A stretch of DNA of 64,000 bases from Methanobacterium sp964452085 (GCA_964452085.1 CAYVKL010000004.1:255028-319027), one strand, 5' to 3'. Positions 16,177 to 26,399 are shown, numbered from the stretch's first letter. Made by a program: numbers and translations. The notes: generated by a model not told the origin, from the sequence alone.

Positions 16177-17562
16177 TTACTGCCAGAGGCTTCGAACCTT
16201 ACTTAATTTGCTCTGCAATTCAGATGAAGAGATATTGTTTATGAATACCGGTTTAGTGTCATCCCCAGTTACCTGATTAGGGAATTCAAAAAACAGAGAA
16301 TATCCAGGTTCGTATGCTGCTGAATGGAACAGTATAGCTCTGTGGTTGGGATTTTCTCTAAGCCAATCTTTTACTGGTCCTTTATCTTTGTCATTTAAAA
16401 CTCGCACTGCAATAACATTAGCATTATTTTTGCGGGCAGCATCAACCACTAATGGTGTTTGACCAACATTGGCATCAACAATAACCTTATCCAATTTGAT
16501 TCCATAGGTTTTTTCCAGTCCTTCAAAGTATTTTTTGGGAGTATCACAGTACTGATCCGGGTATCCTTTCACGGTGGTTTGGACGATTATTTTTTCTTTA
16601 AGATTTATAGCCACTGGTTGAGCACCTATAACTGCTCCTTTCCCATCTTTAAGGGCTCTGATAGGCATGGTTCCCAGGGATGTGCCCGATTCATTCTTAC
16701 CAAGAAGTGCAAAAGTATAACGGTCACAGGGAGCGTAACAGTTAATCCCCTTAGTGTTAAGATATGCTTCAGCCTGTGCCTTTCCTTCAAGATCTCCGCA
16801 GGCAACTACTAAATCAGCATTGTTTTTAATGGCATCTGGAACCATGACATTAAATCCGTGAGTTACAGTAGCCAGTCTTGAGCCATCAGAGACATTCTGA
16901 GACCTTAAATTAGTCATTTTACCTGGATCAATGGCATAAACATAATTCCCCTTATCATCAGGACCATACCAGGTGTTGTTGATCTTCTTCACTGGCACAT
17001 TGGTGGCGGGTATCACTTTTATATTGGCGTATTTCATGAGTTCCTTAACCCTGGCACCCTCCATATATGGAACCAGATCATTGGCAGATTTTGGCTGACG
17101 ATCATTGTCTATGTTGGTGTTAATTTTACTTGCCGGATCTTTAATTATTCGGTCCACTTGGGTGACCACAGTGGCTCCTTGAGGAACTTGAATATTAGTA
17201 GCCCCCATTACAACCTGAGAAGCATTTTGAGGGGTGGTTTGAAAATCAGCAAAATAATTACTCTCATTGTCTGTACTGTTATTAGCGCTTTGCGCATTAA
17301 TCGGACTGCTGTAAAAACTTATTGCGAATCCTGCTGCAATGAACAACAAAACAACTAAAAAACCAGCGAAAACTTTTTTATTTGCGGATAAACTATATTT
17401 AAAATCTTTAAATCGAGAATAAAATGATAATTGATGGGATAAGTCTGATTTTTTCACGTAATGTAAATTTCCACCACAAGAACATCCGGAAAAATCATCA
17501 GGTGATTCATCTGGTTGCAATTGATATTTTAAATTGCACTTATCACAAATTAGATAACCCAT
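16177..17562 (-). CDS. Membrane protein with N-terminal zinc ribbon and exported C-terminal domain
   Basis: 461 residues. The N-terminus (MGYLICDKCNLKYQLQPDESPDDFSGCSCGGNL) is a zinc-ribbon leader with CxxC and CxC pairs, a module found at the start of many Methanobacteriales membrane proteins. One membrane helix follows at about residues 62-84 (VFAGFLVVLLFIAAGFAISFY). The remainder, about 370 residues, has several N-glycosylation sequons and is probably outside. It contains CGDLEGKAQAEAYLNTKGINCYAPCDRYTF and KVIVDANVGQTPLVVDAARKN, alternating strands and helices like a Rossmann-type fold, but no known catalytic signature. ATG 17562 has GGGTGCGGG upstream. Divergent from argC over a 320-base shared promoter region. 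Confidence 0.75.
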   Translation of the reverse strand: MGYLICDKCNLKYQLQPDESPDDFSGCSCGGNLHYVKKSDLSHQLSFYSRFKDFKYSLSANKKVFAGFLVVLLFIAAGFAISFYSSPINAQSANNSTDNESNYFADFQTTPQNASQVVMGATNIQVPQGATVVTQVDRIIKDPASKINTNIDNDRQPKSANDLVPYMEGARVKELMKYANIKVIPATNVPVKKINNTWYGPDDKGNYVYAIDPGKMTNLRSQNVSDGSRLATVTHGFNVMVPDAIKNNADLVVACGDLEGKAQAEAYLNTKGINCYAPCDRYTFALLGKNESGTSLGTMPIRALKDGKGAVIGAQPVAINLKEKIIVQTTVKGYPDQYCDTPKKYFEGLEKTYGIKLDKVIVDANVGQTPLVVDAARKNNANVIAVRVLNDKDKGPVKDWLRENPNHRAILFHSAAYEPGYSLFFEFPNQVTGDDTKPVFINNISSSELQSKLSKVRSLWQ

Positions 17563-17845
17563 AACCCGCACCCAGAATTTTTATGCCCTTAATCTTATAT
17601 TACATCATTTATTATATATAAAATGAACTTATATCCTCACTGTTGAAGCCAAACATCCTTACTATGAAAATAGATAATTTTAGAGAATTTTAATATAATT
17701 TTCATCTCCTAATTTAGAAGTTTACATTTAATTTCAGGTATTTACAGGTTTTTTTCAGTTTTTAAAATGTTTATTTTGAACATTTTTGTCTTAAAATTAC
17801 AATATCCCAATTCATTTAGATTACTACTTAACAATGTTTTACTGG

Positions 17846-17858
17846 TATAAATATTTAA
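17846..17858 (+). promoter_or_regulatory. TATA box of argC
   Basis: TATAAATATTTAA is centred about 32 bases before the preferred argC start, predicting a very short leader beginning near 17876. Confidence 0.5.
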
Positions 17859-17883
17859 TAGTCAGTCCACCAAAGGAATGTAT

Positions 17884-18903
17884 GTGAGACTTATGTTAGA
17901 AGTAGCGATTATAGGGGCCAGTGGTTATACAGGAGGGGAACTATTAAGGTTCCTTGAGGCACACCAAGAAGTGGAAGTAGTAGCAGCTACTTCCCGGCAA
18001 TACGCAGATACACCAGTACGGAAAGTACATCCTCATCTCCAGGATGTTAAATTGAATTTTGAAAATAAGGCCCCTGGTGATTTAGATGTTGATCTGGTGT
18101 TCACCGCCACTCCCCACGGTGCATCCATGAAAATTGTCCCTGAAATTATTGAAAAGGGGATTAAAGTAGTTGACTTGAGTGGGGACTACCGATTCGATAA
18201 TATTGATATTTATGAGAAATGGTACAGCCTCAAACATGAAAAACCTTTAGATGCAGTTTATGGTTTGCCTGAAATGTACCGAGAAGAAATTAAAAAGGCT
18301 AATTTAGTTGCCAATCCCGGTTGTTATCCTACTGGTGCCATTCTGGCCAGTATTCCCCTGGTTAATGATGGTTTGGTAGACACTATCATTGCAGATTCTA
18401 AAAGCGGTGTTAGTGGAGCTGGGATTAATCCCACCCCCGCAACCCATTATCCCAATATCAGTGATAATATTGTCCCCTACGCAGTAACTACACATAGACA
18501 CATGCCTGAAATACAGGAAAAACTGCAAAAATTAGGAGATGTGCGTGTTTCCTTCACTCCTCATTTAGTTCCTGTTATTCGAGGGATTTTAACCACTATA
18601 CATTGTTTCCCTAAGGAACAGGTTAGTCAGGAAGAGATATTCAAGAGTTACCAGGAACATTATGCTGATGAGACATTTGTCCGTGTTCTGGATATGGGTG
18701 AAATTCCACGTTTGAGTGCGGTGCGAGGATCAAACTTCTGTCATATCGGCTGCTTTGAAGTTGATGAAAACGGTAGGCTGGTTGTAGTTTCAGCCATTGA
18801 TAACATGGTTAAAGGAGCTTCTGGTGCTGCAGTGGCTAATATGAACCTCATGTGTGGATTCCCTGAGACAATGTCACTGGAAGGATTTGGTTTACACCCT
18901 TAA
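17884..18903 (+). CDS. argC: N-acetyl-gamma-glutamyl-phosphate reductase ArgC
   Basis: 339 residues, family length. It reduces N-acetylglutamyl phosphate with NADPH, the step after ArgB. Rossmann motif VAIIGASGYTGGELLRFL at the N-terminus; catalytic Cys in VANPGCYPTGAILASIPL; His in TTHRHMPEIQ, and the C-terminal GSNFCHIGCFEVDENGR. Start is ambiguous between ATG 17878, GTG 17884 and ATG 17893. AAAGGA at 17872-17877 gives the best spacing to GTG 17884, which I list; family alignment would also accept 17893. A T-rich hairpin follows about 90 bases after the stop. Confidence 0.96.
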   Translation: MRLMLEVAIIGASGYTGGELLRFLEAHQEVEVVAATSRQYADTPVRKVHPHLQDVKLNFENKAPGDLDVDLVFTATPHGASMKIVPEIIEKGIKVVDLSGDYRFDNIDIYEKWYSLKHEKPLDAVYGLPEMYREEIKKANLVANPGCYPTGAILASIPLVNDGLVDTIIADSKSGVSGAGINPTPATHYPNISDNIVPYAVTTHRHMPEIQEKLQKLGDVRVSFTPHLVPVIRGILTTIHCFPKEQVSQEEIFKSYQEHYADETFVRVLDMGEIPRLSAVRGSNFCHIGCFEVDENGRLVVVSAIDNMVKGASGAAVANMNLMCGFPETMSLEGFGLHP

Positions 18904-18989
18904 AATACATAAAAAACATTAAAATTAATAATTGAGCCCTAATTATTAATTAAAAAGCCCAATTTTTAATAAAACTGACATTTTTTTTT

Positions 18990-19024
18990 AAGAGTGTTTT
19001 CATCACTCTTGAATTATTTTTTTT
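18990..19024 (+). terminator. Hairpin and T-rich tract after argC
   Basis: AAGAGTG (18990-18996) pairs with CACTCTT (19004-19010) around a 7-base loop, followed by GAATTATTTTTTTT. It would serve as terminator for argC; T-runs also precede the hairpin. Confidence 0.5.
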
Positions 19025-19204
19025 ATTAAATTCATATGAGCCTCGTTTATGGAATCTAAATGATTAGAGTAGTAAGTTTAAATTTAAAAAAAATAAGATA
19101 AGTAAATTAAAAATGACATTAATTATTTAACTATGTTTATTAAAACAATTACAAATAATAAATATAAACCATTTAAAATTAACTTGATTCTTTTGAGGTA
19201 AATA

Positions 19205-19699
19205 ATGAAAACCATTATCCTGTTTTATTCAAGAACCAGGAAAACAGCCCTTGTTGCCAGGACTTTAGCCCAGGAAGTAAATGCAGATTTTATTGAGATA
19301 ATCGATCTCAACGATAGAGAAGGTGCATTGAACTATTTAAAAGCTTCAGTAGATGCTTTTCGTGAGAATAAAACTGTAATTAAACCAGGAACAGTTGATC
19401 TCACTGAATATGATTTAATATATGTGGGAAGTCCCACTTGGGCCAGTAAACCGGCACCGGCAATAATTACCCTCATTGATCAATGTGACTTCCAGGGTAA
19501 GGATGTTATCCTGTTTGCCACCATGGGAGGTTCTGGTGGTAAGAAAGTAATTGAAAGAATGAGAGAAAAAATCGAACCCCGTGGAGGACGTATGATTAAA
19601 TCTTTCCTGGTTAAAACTGGTAGTAAAAAAACAGAAGAATTAATTGAAGATGTTAAACTGATTGTCCAGGATGAAGACCTCCCTATATATGGGATATGA
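19205..19699 (+). CDS. Flavodoxin family protein
   Basis: 164 residues of the flavodoxin fold: phosphate-binding loop ILFYSRTRKTALVARTLA near the N-terminus (SRTRKT replaces the classic T/SxTGNT), then IYVGSPTWASKPAPAIITL for the isoalloxazine region and VILFATMGGSGGKKVIERM. It probably binds FMN and carries electrons or acts as a small quinone/flavin reductase. ATG 19205 follows TGAGGTAAATA, a clear SD. Single-gene unit. Confidence 0.9.
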   Translation: MKTIILFYSRTRKTALVARTLAQEVNADFIEIIDLNDREGALNYLKASVDAFRENKTVIKPGTVDLTEYDLIYVGSPTWASKPAPAIITLIDQCDFQGKDVILFATMGGSGGKKVIERMREKIEPRGGRMIKSFLVKTGSKKTEELIEDVKLIVQDEDLPIYGI

Positions 19700-19873
19700 A
19701 ATTAAATAAGGATATGAATTTAAATCTCAATAAAAATATATTCCCCCTAAACCCGAAGACTCCCCCTCAAAGTATAAATTAATTAAATTATGTAAAATTA
19801 ACATTCAAACTAAATTTGAAGTAATTAAAAATAATGGGAATTAAAGTAAAAAAATAAAATACTGGTGATTTAA

Positions 19874-20713
19874 TTGTTAAAGTTAGAACGATTACTGGAA
19901 TCATATAAACCACTCATCGCCATTCCAGTGGTGATCACCATCATTGCCCTGATAATAATAGCCACTGTGGGGCTTGAACAGGGAATAGAGCTTAAAGGTG
20001 GTACAGTAGCAGTGGTAGAACTCCAGAAACCCATAAGTCAAAGTGATCTGGAATCATTAATTAGTAAAGGCATTAATAATACCCAAGTAGATGTTGCAAT
20101 TACTAACAATCAGGCTACGGTGGAAATAGCTGGAGACGCTGACGTTATTAAATTAGCATCGGTGTTAAAGGGAACCGGTAATATAACCAGTTACCGTTCT
20201 GTAGGTCCTGTATTGGGTAAAGAATCTTTAACCCAGGTTTATTATGCACTGGCCTTTGCTTTTATTTTCATGAGCATAACCGTGTTCATTATATTCCGTA
20301 ACTTCGTACCCAGTATGGCTGTAATCCTTGCCGCCCTTTCCGACATCATCATTGCCATTGGAGGAATGAGCCTATTTGGCATACCACTTTCTGTTGCTTC
20401 AGTAGGTGCTTTACTGATGCTTATCGGTTACAGTGTGGACACAGATATCTTACTTACTACCCGCGTACTGAAACGAACTGAAGGGACTTTAACCGAAAGA
20501 GCTATAGATGCCATGAAAACAGGTATGACCATGGCTGCAGCAGCCATTGGATCCATGGTCGCATTGTACTTGGTTACAATATTCTTAATACCCGCTGCAT
20601 CCACCCTGGCAAATATCGCTGCTGTTCTGATTATTGGACTGGTGGCAGATGTTCTGGCCACATGGCTTATGAATCTTGGAATTCTTAGATGGTATGTGGA
20701 GGCACGAAAATGA
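19874..20713 (+). CDS. secF: Protein-export membrane protein SecF
   Basis: 279 residues with six membrane segments and a large external loop after the first. Family motifs: VGLEQGIELKGGTVAVVEL after helix 1, GPVLGKESLTQVYYALAFAF, and LIGYSVDTDILLTTRVLKR. With SecD it uses the ion gradient to aid late protein export. Start TTG 19874 has GGTGAT four bases upstream and gives the normal N-terminus MLKLERLLESYKPL. The stop overlaps the secD start (ATGA at 20710), so the archaeal order secF-secD is translationally coupled. Confidence 0.95.
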   Translation: MLKLERLLESYKPLIAIPVVITIIALIIIATVGLEQGIELKGGTVAVVELQKPISQSDLESLISKGINNTQVDVAITNNQATVEIAGDADVIKLASVLKGTGNITSYRSVGPVLGKESLTQVYYALAFAFIFMSITVFIIFRNFVPSMAVILAALSDIIIAIGGMSLFGIPLSVASVGALLMLIGYSVDTDILLTTRVLKRTEGTLTERAIDAMKTGMTMAAAAIGSMVALYLVTIFLIPAASTLANIAAVLIIGLVADVLATWLMNLGILRWYVEARK

Positions 20714-21921
20714 AATTCGATGAATTCATCAAAGACAAACGAGTTTTACTCCTCATCGTGCTGGTTATTGGAAGCATTGCTGCCATCTCTGTTTTCGGCA
20801 TTCAGCAAGGTTTAGATCTTAAAGGTGGATCCACCATACAACTCCAACTGGAACAACCAGTGGACACCACTACTATGAATACCGTAACTGCGGTTCTGGA
20901 TAAACGACTGAACATATTCGGTGTGAAAGACGTTAAAGTGTACCCCAGTGGAAATCAAAATGTAATCGTGGAGATAGCCGGAGTAAAACCAGATGAAGTT
21001 GCCAAAATCGTTGGTTCCAATGGTAAGTTTGAAGCTAAAATCAATAACAAAACTGCTCTGGTAGGATCAGACATTACCACAGTTCAGCCTTATCAGGTTA
21101 CTGGAAACGAATGGCAGGTACCTTTCAAGGTATCTCTAGACGGTGCTAACCGTTTTGCTCAGGTAGCCAAAGGACAGGCCGGCACCCCTGTTGAGATGTA
21201 CCTTGATGATCAGTTGATCACCTCCCCTGAACTTTCAGCAGAACTGGCCAATGGCCAGGCCTCAACTGAAGTGATGATCAGTGGTTCTGAAACCACGAAG
21301 GAAGAGGCGCAAAAAGAAGCTAAAAGCATTCAGGTATTACTACAATCTGGTGCCCTTCCAGTTAAAGTAAAAATCGTTGGTGTCAGCAGTGTTTCTGCAG
21401 AATTAGGTGAAGAATTTAAAACCGGCGCTCTAATTGCTGGTGTTCTAGCCCTTCTAGTCATATCGGCCATAATAATTATCAGATACCGTGAACCCATACT
21501 GGTTATTCCAATCATGTTAACCACCATCGCGGAACTTATTCTGATTTTAGGAGCTGCAGCAGTAATTCACTGGAACATTGACTTGGCTGCAATTGCAGGT
21601 ATATTGGCTGCAATAGGTACTGGAGTGGACGATCAGATAATCATCACCGACGAAGTGCTTAAAGGATTCCGAGAGAAGAAAAGAATTTCTGGAGTGCGCA
21701 CACAGATCAAAAAAGCGTTCTTCATTATATTCGCAGCCGCAGGAACCTTAATAGCTGCCATGTTACCCCTGGCATATATTGGGTTCAGCCGTGGTGCCAC
21801 AGGAATAGGTGTGCTCTCTGGTTTCGCATTCACCACTGTTCTGGGAGTTCTAATAGGTATATTCATTACCAGACCAGTTTATGCTAAGTTCATTGAGCTA
21901 ATGCTGGATCCTAAAAAATAA
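20710..21921 (+). CDS. secD: Protein-export membrane protein SecD
   Basis: 403 residues, the compact archaeal form. After membrane helix 1 (VLLLIVLVIGSIAAISVFGI) comes QQGLDLKGGSTIQLQLEQPV, then the exported P1-like domain, then five helices containing IAGILAAIGTGVDDQIIITDEVLKG, the conserved helix-4 motif of SecD (D in GVDDQ). ATG 20710 has GGAGG ten bases upstream inside secF. It partners SecF at the Sec61-type translocon and is needed to export the many surface proteins encoded at the right side of this window. A T-rich stretch follows its stop. Confidence 0.95.
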   Translation: MKFDEFIKDKRVLLLIVLVIGSIAAISVFGIQQGLDLKGGSTIQLQLEQPVDTTTMNTVTAVLDKRLNIFGVKDVKVYPSGNQNVIVEIAGVKPDEVAKIVGSNGKFEAKINNKTALVGSDITTVQPYQVTGNEWQVPFKVSLDGANRFAQVAKGQAGTPVEMYLDDQLITSPELSAELANGQASTEVMISGSETTKEEAQKEAKSIQVLLQSGALPVKVKIVGVSSVSAELGEEFKTGALIAGVLALLVISAIIIIRYREPILVIPIMLTTIAELILILGAAAVIHWNIDLAAIAGILAAIGTGVDDQIIITDEVLKGFREKKRISGVRTQIKKAFFIIFAAAGTLIAAMLPLAYIGFSRGATGIGVLSGFAFTTVLGVLIGIFITRPVYAKFIELMLDPKK

Positions 21922-22115
21922 ATAACTTCTTTTTTTTCTTTTCTTTCTTTTTTAAGGTCATATAATGATTTTAAACCGTTTGATGATTTATTTTAGTTAT
22001 CTAATTTATTTTGGATCTAATGACTTCCCACATAACACTTGCACAACAACACTGAGGGATAATCTTATAAAATATTATTTGAATATAATCCCCTAGAACA
22101 AGTTAAGGGTGAAAC

Positions 22116-22586
22116 ATGAAAACTCCTCGAGAATTAAAGGTAAAACCCATTAAAAATGGCACAGTTATCGATCATATCAGTTCTAATAAAGCCCTTAAGG
22201 TACTTAGAATACTGGGTCTTCCCAGTTCTGAAACATCGGTTACTCTGGCCATGAATGTGCTTTCCAGTCAGATGGGAAGTAAAGACATAGTTAAAATCGA
22301 GGGAAGGGAATTAGCATCACGTGAAGTGGATGAAATAGCACTCATAGCACCTAATGCCACAATTAACATTATTAGAAATTATGAAATTGTTGGTAAAGGT
22401 AAGGTGAATCTTTTAGATGAGATTAGCAATATTTTGAACTGCTCTAATCCTAACTGCATTACCAACACTAAGGAACCAGTTACCACCCGGTTCACTGTAC
22501 TTGATAATGAACCATTGATACTCCGTTGCCATTACTGTGAAAGGATAATGGATCAAGCTGAAGTAGAAACCCAGTTCAGGTTATAG
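22116..22586 (+). CDS. pyrI: Aspartate carbamoyltransferase regulatory subunit PyrI
   Basis: 156 residues, standard length. N-terminal allosteric nucleotide-binding domain (LKVKPIKNGTVIDHISSNKALKVLRILGL); C-terminal zinc domain with four Cys as CSNPNC and CHYC, which contact the catalytic subunit PyrB. It gives CTP/ATP control over the first committed step of pyrimidine synthesis. pyrB is not in this window, so the operon is split here. ATG 22116 follows AAGGGTGAAAC, a good SD. Confidence 0.96.
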   Translation: MKTPRELKVKPIKNGTVIDHISSNKALKVLRILGLPSSETSVTLAMNVLSSQMGSKDIVKIEGRELASREVDEIALIAPNATINIIRNYEIVGKGKVNLLDEISNILNCSNPNCITNTKEPVTTRFTVLDNEPLILRCHYCERIMDQAEVETQFRL

Positions 22587-22764
22587 AAAATTAATCCATC
22601 AGATTATTTTCAACATTTGAGAATGCATTTTAAACATTTGAGAATAATTACCTGGAATTTCAGAATCGTTACACACTATAATTCAAATTTTTCATCTTTA
22701 AATTTCATTTTATTCATTTTCATGAATTAAATATCTAATAAACTCGAAAAAGGGGAAAATGATC

Positions 22765-23175
22765 ATGAAAACAGCACGAGAAATAATAGATATCAGAACT
22801 ATAGAGCGGGTGGAAATTCAGGATATAACCAGTGATGTGGAAGCTGTATTAACACGTGCTGGTGTTAAAGAGGGTCTTTTAAATATTTACAGTCGCCACT
22901 CCACATCTGGAGTGGTCATAAACGAGAATGAAACAGGTTTAATCCTAGACTTTAAACTAGCACTGCAGAAACTTGTACCTCAAAATGCAGGATACAATCA
23001 TGACCGTATTGACAATAATGCTGACAGTCACATCCGTGGATTTTTAATTGGTGGGAGTGAAACAATACCCATTGAAAATGGTAAATTGATGTTGGGCACC
23101 TGGCAGAGTATTTTCTTTGTGGAACTTGATGGACCACGCCCCCGCAAGTTAATAATGACTGTAATGGGAGAATAA
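22765..23175 (+). CDS. YjbQ family protein (UPF0047), secondary thiamine-phosphate synthase-like
   Basis: 136 residues of the YjbQ/UPF0047 family. Signatures are IYSRHSTSGVVINENETGL, the conserved YNHDRIDNNADSHIRGFLIG (His and Asp cluster) and a C-terminal LGTWQSIFFVELDGPRPRKL. Some family members have weak thiamine phosphate synthase activity when overproduced; the natural reaction is unsettled. ATG 22765 is preferred (AAAAGGGG nine bases upstream) over ATG 22759. It is followed after 56 bases by a small hypothetical gene on the same strand. Confidence 0.92.
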   Translation: MKTAREIIDIRTIERVEIQDITSDVEAVLTRAGVKEGLLNIYSRHSTSGVVINENETGLILDFKLALQKLVPQNAGYNHDRIDNNADSHIRGFLIGGSETIPIENGKLMLGTWQSIFFVELDGPRPRKLIMTVMGE

Positions 23176-23231
23176 TTTCATTATAGGCACAAAATATTGT
23201 ATTTATTTATTTTTATTATAGAGGAGTAGTA

Positions 23232-23621
23232 ATGACCATATTAATAACTAATATTCAAAATTCACTCATAGAAGATGCTCTAAAAATAACAAATGCAGAA
23301 AAAGCCATAATTATAACTGAAGACCTTCATCAAGAGTATCAAAACTCCCTAATTTCAGACCAAACCCTCCAGGATATTTCTTTAAAACAAAATCATGTTA
23401 CTCTAGATGATTTAGTATCTGCATCCCGCAAACTGGAACATATAATTCAAGAAGCATTTGATGAAAGTTCAAATGTGTATTTTGCCTTAGAGGGTAATGC
23501 CATGGGTTGGCAGATATTGGAAGTTGCTAAAGAATTTAATCTCAAAAAAGTATATGTGGTGCAGAACGGTACACTAAGTGATTTTAAGGTTTGTTTTGTT
23601 AAAACAAATGAGGATAATTAA
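23232..23621 (+). CDS. Conserved hypothetical protein, unknown function
   Basis: 129 residues, soluble, with a strand-helix alternation (TILITNIQNSLIEDALKITN, KAIIITEDLHQEY, VYFALEGNAMGWQILEVAKEF, KVYVVQNGTLSDFKVCFV) that suggests a small Rossmann-like fold. No metal or nucleotide motif. ATG 23232 has GAGGAG. It may be co-transcribed with yjbQ. Methanogen-restricted distribution is my guess from the lack of any recognised family. Confidence 0.65.
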   Translation: MTILITNIQNSLIEDALKITNAEKAIIITEDLHQEYQNSLISDQTLQDISLKQNHVTLDDLVSASRKLEHIIQEAFDESSNVYFALEGNAMGWQILEVAKEFNLKKVYVVQNGTLSDFKVCFVKTNEDN

Positions 23622-23692
23622 AGGAAGTAAAAAAAATATTAAGAAAAAGATTTAAAAATTGACCTTTTGAACTTTATTTAACCGATTAATCG

Positions 23693-23830
23693 TTTTATTT
23701 AAACCTTCTAGATCTTTTAACTTATTTAATCCTTTTTGAATTATTTATTTAAACCTTCTGAATCTTTTTAAATTTTCTAATCCTTTTTAACTTATTTATT
23801 TAAACCTTTTTTAACCTTAAACCTTTACTT
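23693..23830. repeat. Imperfect ~50-bp direct repeats between convergent genes
   Basis: The segment TTATTTAAACCTTCT recurs at about 23695 and 23745, with a third short copy near 23795, each followed by T-rich text and AATCCTTTTT. It separates two convergent genes, and the T-runs may end transcription in the plus direction. Confidence 0.7.
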
Positions 23831-25496
23831 AAACCTTTTTAAACTCAACTTCCACAGCAATAACCGGATATTCCAGTTGGAAATTGGTAATTACTTCAGG
23901 ATTCATCTCACCAAAGTAACCATCTACCATGACTTCAGATGTTCCTTTTTTAACACCTTTCAACTTGGCGCATCTTCCCTGGATAAAGCTAGGATGTTCT
24001 AAATCTTCTATTTCCATTTTCAATCCAAGATTGCTAATAAATGAGTCGCTGATGGATTTTATTTCAGTGAAGTTTGCCTGGGAGTGCGTTACCATGGCAG
24101 CCATCTTTTTAACACCCACTGTTCTGGTCTCTTTTTCCTCGTCTAAAAAGACTGTTTCTCCAACTTCAAATATCTTCTGAGGGAGTTCCTCGTGTTTGTT
24201 ATCTTCTAAAAATTCCAGTAAACCGTTAAGAAGGCTTTGACGGATCATGGTTCTGTCCTGGCTGATGGGCTGAGCCACCTCCACCCTCTCAGTTTCTGGT
24301 ACTTTCATTTTCTGGTAATGGTTTTCTTCATTGGTTAGCATTAAACTCATGACCTCAGAAAATGATAGGCCATTCATGATTTCCCGGACATTCTGGTCGA
24401 AATCCATGTATGGATCTTCCCTACCTACAGTTGCCACACGTGGTAATTCCGGTTCAATTTTGCGGAAACAATAACCTATAGCCACGTTTTCAATTAAGTC
24501 AACCTCATGCAGGATGTCCACCCGGTAAGGGGGAACTTTAACTTTAACCTTATCATCATCTAGTGCTTCAGCATCAAGTCGAACCTTTTCCAGTGCTTTA
24601 ACCACATCACTAGCAGTTAAAGATAGTCCAGTGATACTTTTTGCATTCTTAACACTGACGAATCTTTCTTTTGGTGTTAAGTCCGGCCTGGTGACAGTTT
24701 CATCATGGTAAATGTTCTCCATGGTAAGAATCCTGGCACCGGATTCAGCAAAACTGGTGGCAATAATATTCAATGTACGCTCCACAGCCTGTCTTTCAGT
24801 GCCTGTAACATCTACGAAAAGATTTTTAGTATCAACTGTAAGCTTAGTAAGCTCCCCATTAATAATAGGTGGCATTGAAAGAATATTATTCTCGGAATCC
24901 TTTATTAATGGGTACTTGTCATATTGATCTAACAAATGAGCATATGATTTTCCTTTCTTGTGTTCCGTCAATATTTCCCTTAAGGTCATCTTTTGATCCA
25001 TTTCCAGAGGTACAAATGATGTTTCATCAGGGTCAGCGGCCAGATACCGGAATGGACCTTTTAATACATCCAAATTATGAATACCTATGGCTACTTTCTT
25101 CCGGTCCCTGCCCAGGACCCAGTGCAGGTCTTCCTGGAAGTCCATGACCTTTGTCAGTTTATCATCAGTGAGTTGAATATCCAAAACCAGACAACATGCA
25201 GTGTAAGGTCTTATATTTTCTAGTTCTGGGTCAATAGTTATACTGGTATCAGAGGGTTCCAAATGGTAATGAGGTAATCCCTTTTCTATTCCCAGAAAAC
25301 CTTTAAGTGCTCTGGCCACTCCCTCCACACTGAGATAATCCGGACGATTAGGGAAGAACTCCACTTTAACTTCCTCATCATCATAATCCTCAATGTCACT
25401 TGCAATCATAGGAAGCAAATCTATGAGCTCATCCTTGTCAACTGGTTGTTCCAATAACTCTTCCAGATCACTGTAGGTGAATTTTATAACCGGCAT
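23829..25496 (-). CDS. pheT: Phenylalanyl-tRNA synthetase beta subunit
   Basis: 555 residues, the shorter archaeal/eukaryotic-type beta chain without the bacterial tRNA-binding extension. It has the B1-like start (VIKFTYSDLEELLEQP), EFFPNRPDYLSVEGVARAL, the B3/B4 editing domain, the B5 region (FVSVKNAKSITGLSLTASDVVKAL and VKVPPYRVDILHEVDLIENVAIGY) and a C-terminal catalytic-like core (MIRQSLLNGLLEFLEDN). With PheS it charges tRNA-Phe. pheS is not adjacent. ATG 25496 has GAGGAAAAG upstream. Single-gene unit ending near plus-strand T-rich repeats. Confidence 0.96.
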   Translation of the reverse strand: MPVIKFTYSDLEELLEQPVDKDELIDLLPMIASDIEDYDDEEVKVEFFPNRPDYLSVEGVARALKGFLGIEKGLPHYHLEPSDTSITIDPELENIRPYTACCLVLDIQLTDDKLTKVMDFQEDLHWVLGRDRKKVAIGIHNLDVLKGPFRYLAADPDETSFVPLEMDQKMTLREILTEHKKGKSYAHLLDQYDKYPLIKDSENNILSMPPIINGELTKLTVDTKNLFVDVTGTERQAVERTLNIIATSFAESGARILTMENIYHDETVTRPDLTPKERFVSVKNAKSITGLSLTASDVVKALEKVRLDAEALDDDKVKVKVPPYRVDILHEVDLIENVAIGYCFRKIEPELPRVATVGREDPYMDFDQNVREIMNGLSFSEVMSLMLTNEENHYQKMKVPETERVEVAQPISQDRTMIRQSLLNGLLEFLEDNKHEELPQKIFEVGETVFLDEEKETRTVGVKKMAAMVTHSQANFTEIKSISDSFISNLGLKMEIEDLEHPSFIQGRCAKLKGVKKGTSEVMVDGYFGEMNPEVITNFQLEYPVIAVEVEFKKV

Positions 25497-25696
25497 AACT
25501 TTTCCTCATTTATTATTGATAATTTGTTTCTATTTTTCTTGAATTATTTAATGAACTACTCTTGATGAACTAATCCTAATGAACTATTTCTAGGTAATAA
25601 TGAAATTGAACTTCATTATTAAAAACTTGAATTTCATAAATATTTCTTTTTAACTCATCTATAATATTTAAGATAGACTAAGAGCTCAATATAATC

Positions 25697-26053
25697 TTAA
25701 AATCCCAATAACATAATAAAGAACAGGGATTCAGCAGTAAAGTGCAATGCACGGTGCTGTAACCAGTTCATTTCCAGTCCAGCGGCTTCATGATATAAAT
25801 CTACCAGTAAATGAATCACTGCAGCCAAAATTCCTATTTCTAGAGAGAGAAATAAGATGGAAAGTAAGACAAAATGGAAAAATGCTTCCATGATCTCATG
25901 GACAATCCACATTGTAATATTGGAACCCACAATTTTCTGGATTAATCCTGCCAGCAATACGTAGAAATCAAAGAATACTTTCCAGAATATCTGGCTGTGC
26001 ACTTCATCACTAATGGCCAGAATGAGTGCAATGTAAAACCACAACATTTCCAT
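25697..26053 (-). CDS. Small multi-pass membrane protein, unknown function
   Basis: 118 residues with about four hydrophobic segments. Histidines and acids recur at helix ends (SDEVHSQIFWK, VHEIMEAFFHF, IHLLVDLYHEAAG, HRALHFTAES), which could bind a metal or haem, though no named motif is formed. ATG 26053 has GGTGATAATC upstream. Divergently placed to valS over about 340 bases of AT-rich DNA. No family recognised. Confidence 0.7.
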   Translation of the reverse strand: MEMLWFYIALILAISDEVHSQIFWKVFFDFYVLLAGLIQKIVGSNITMWIVHEIMEAFFHFVLLSILFLSLEIGILAAVIHLLVDLYHEAAGLEMNWLQHRALHFTAESLFFIMLLGF

Positions 26054-26399
26054 TGATTATCACCATTATATTGCCATGAATGGTTCACTTACCATGAACA
26101 GTCTCCTAAAACTTTTTTAAGGGGACAAATATTTATTTTTCTACTCCAATTTAATTTTTAGTCCAGATTAATTTTACGTAATTTTATACCACAATGGACT
26201 ATAAATTAAACTATGCCCTAGTTAAACTATTAGCCATTAGTTAAAAATTATATCCATAAGTTGATAAACTATAGAAAATACTTAACTTGAAAGCATATAT
26301 ATTTAATTTGTACTAATTTGGTTTAATCTGTACTAATTTAGCTACCAGTTGGCTGATTTTAGACTTACTGATAATTTAACATTTAGAGGAGTACCTAAG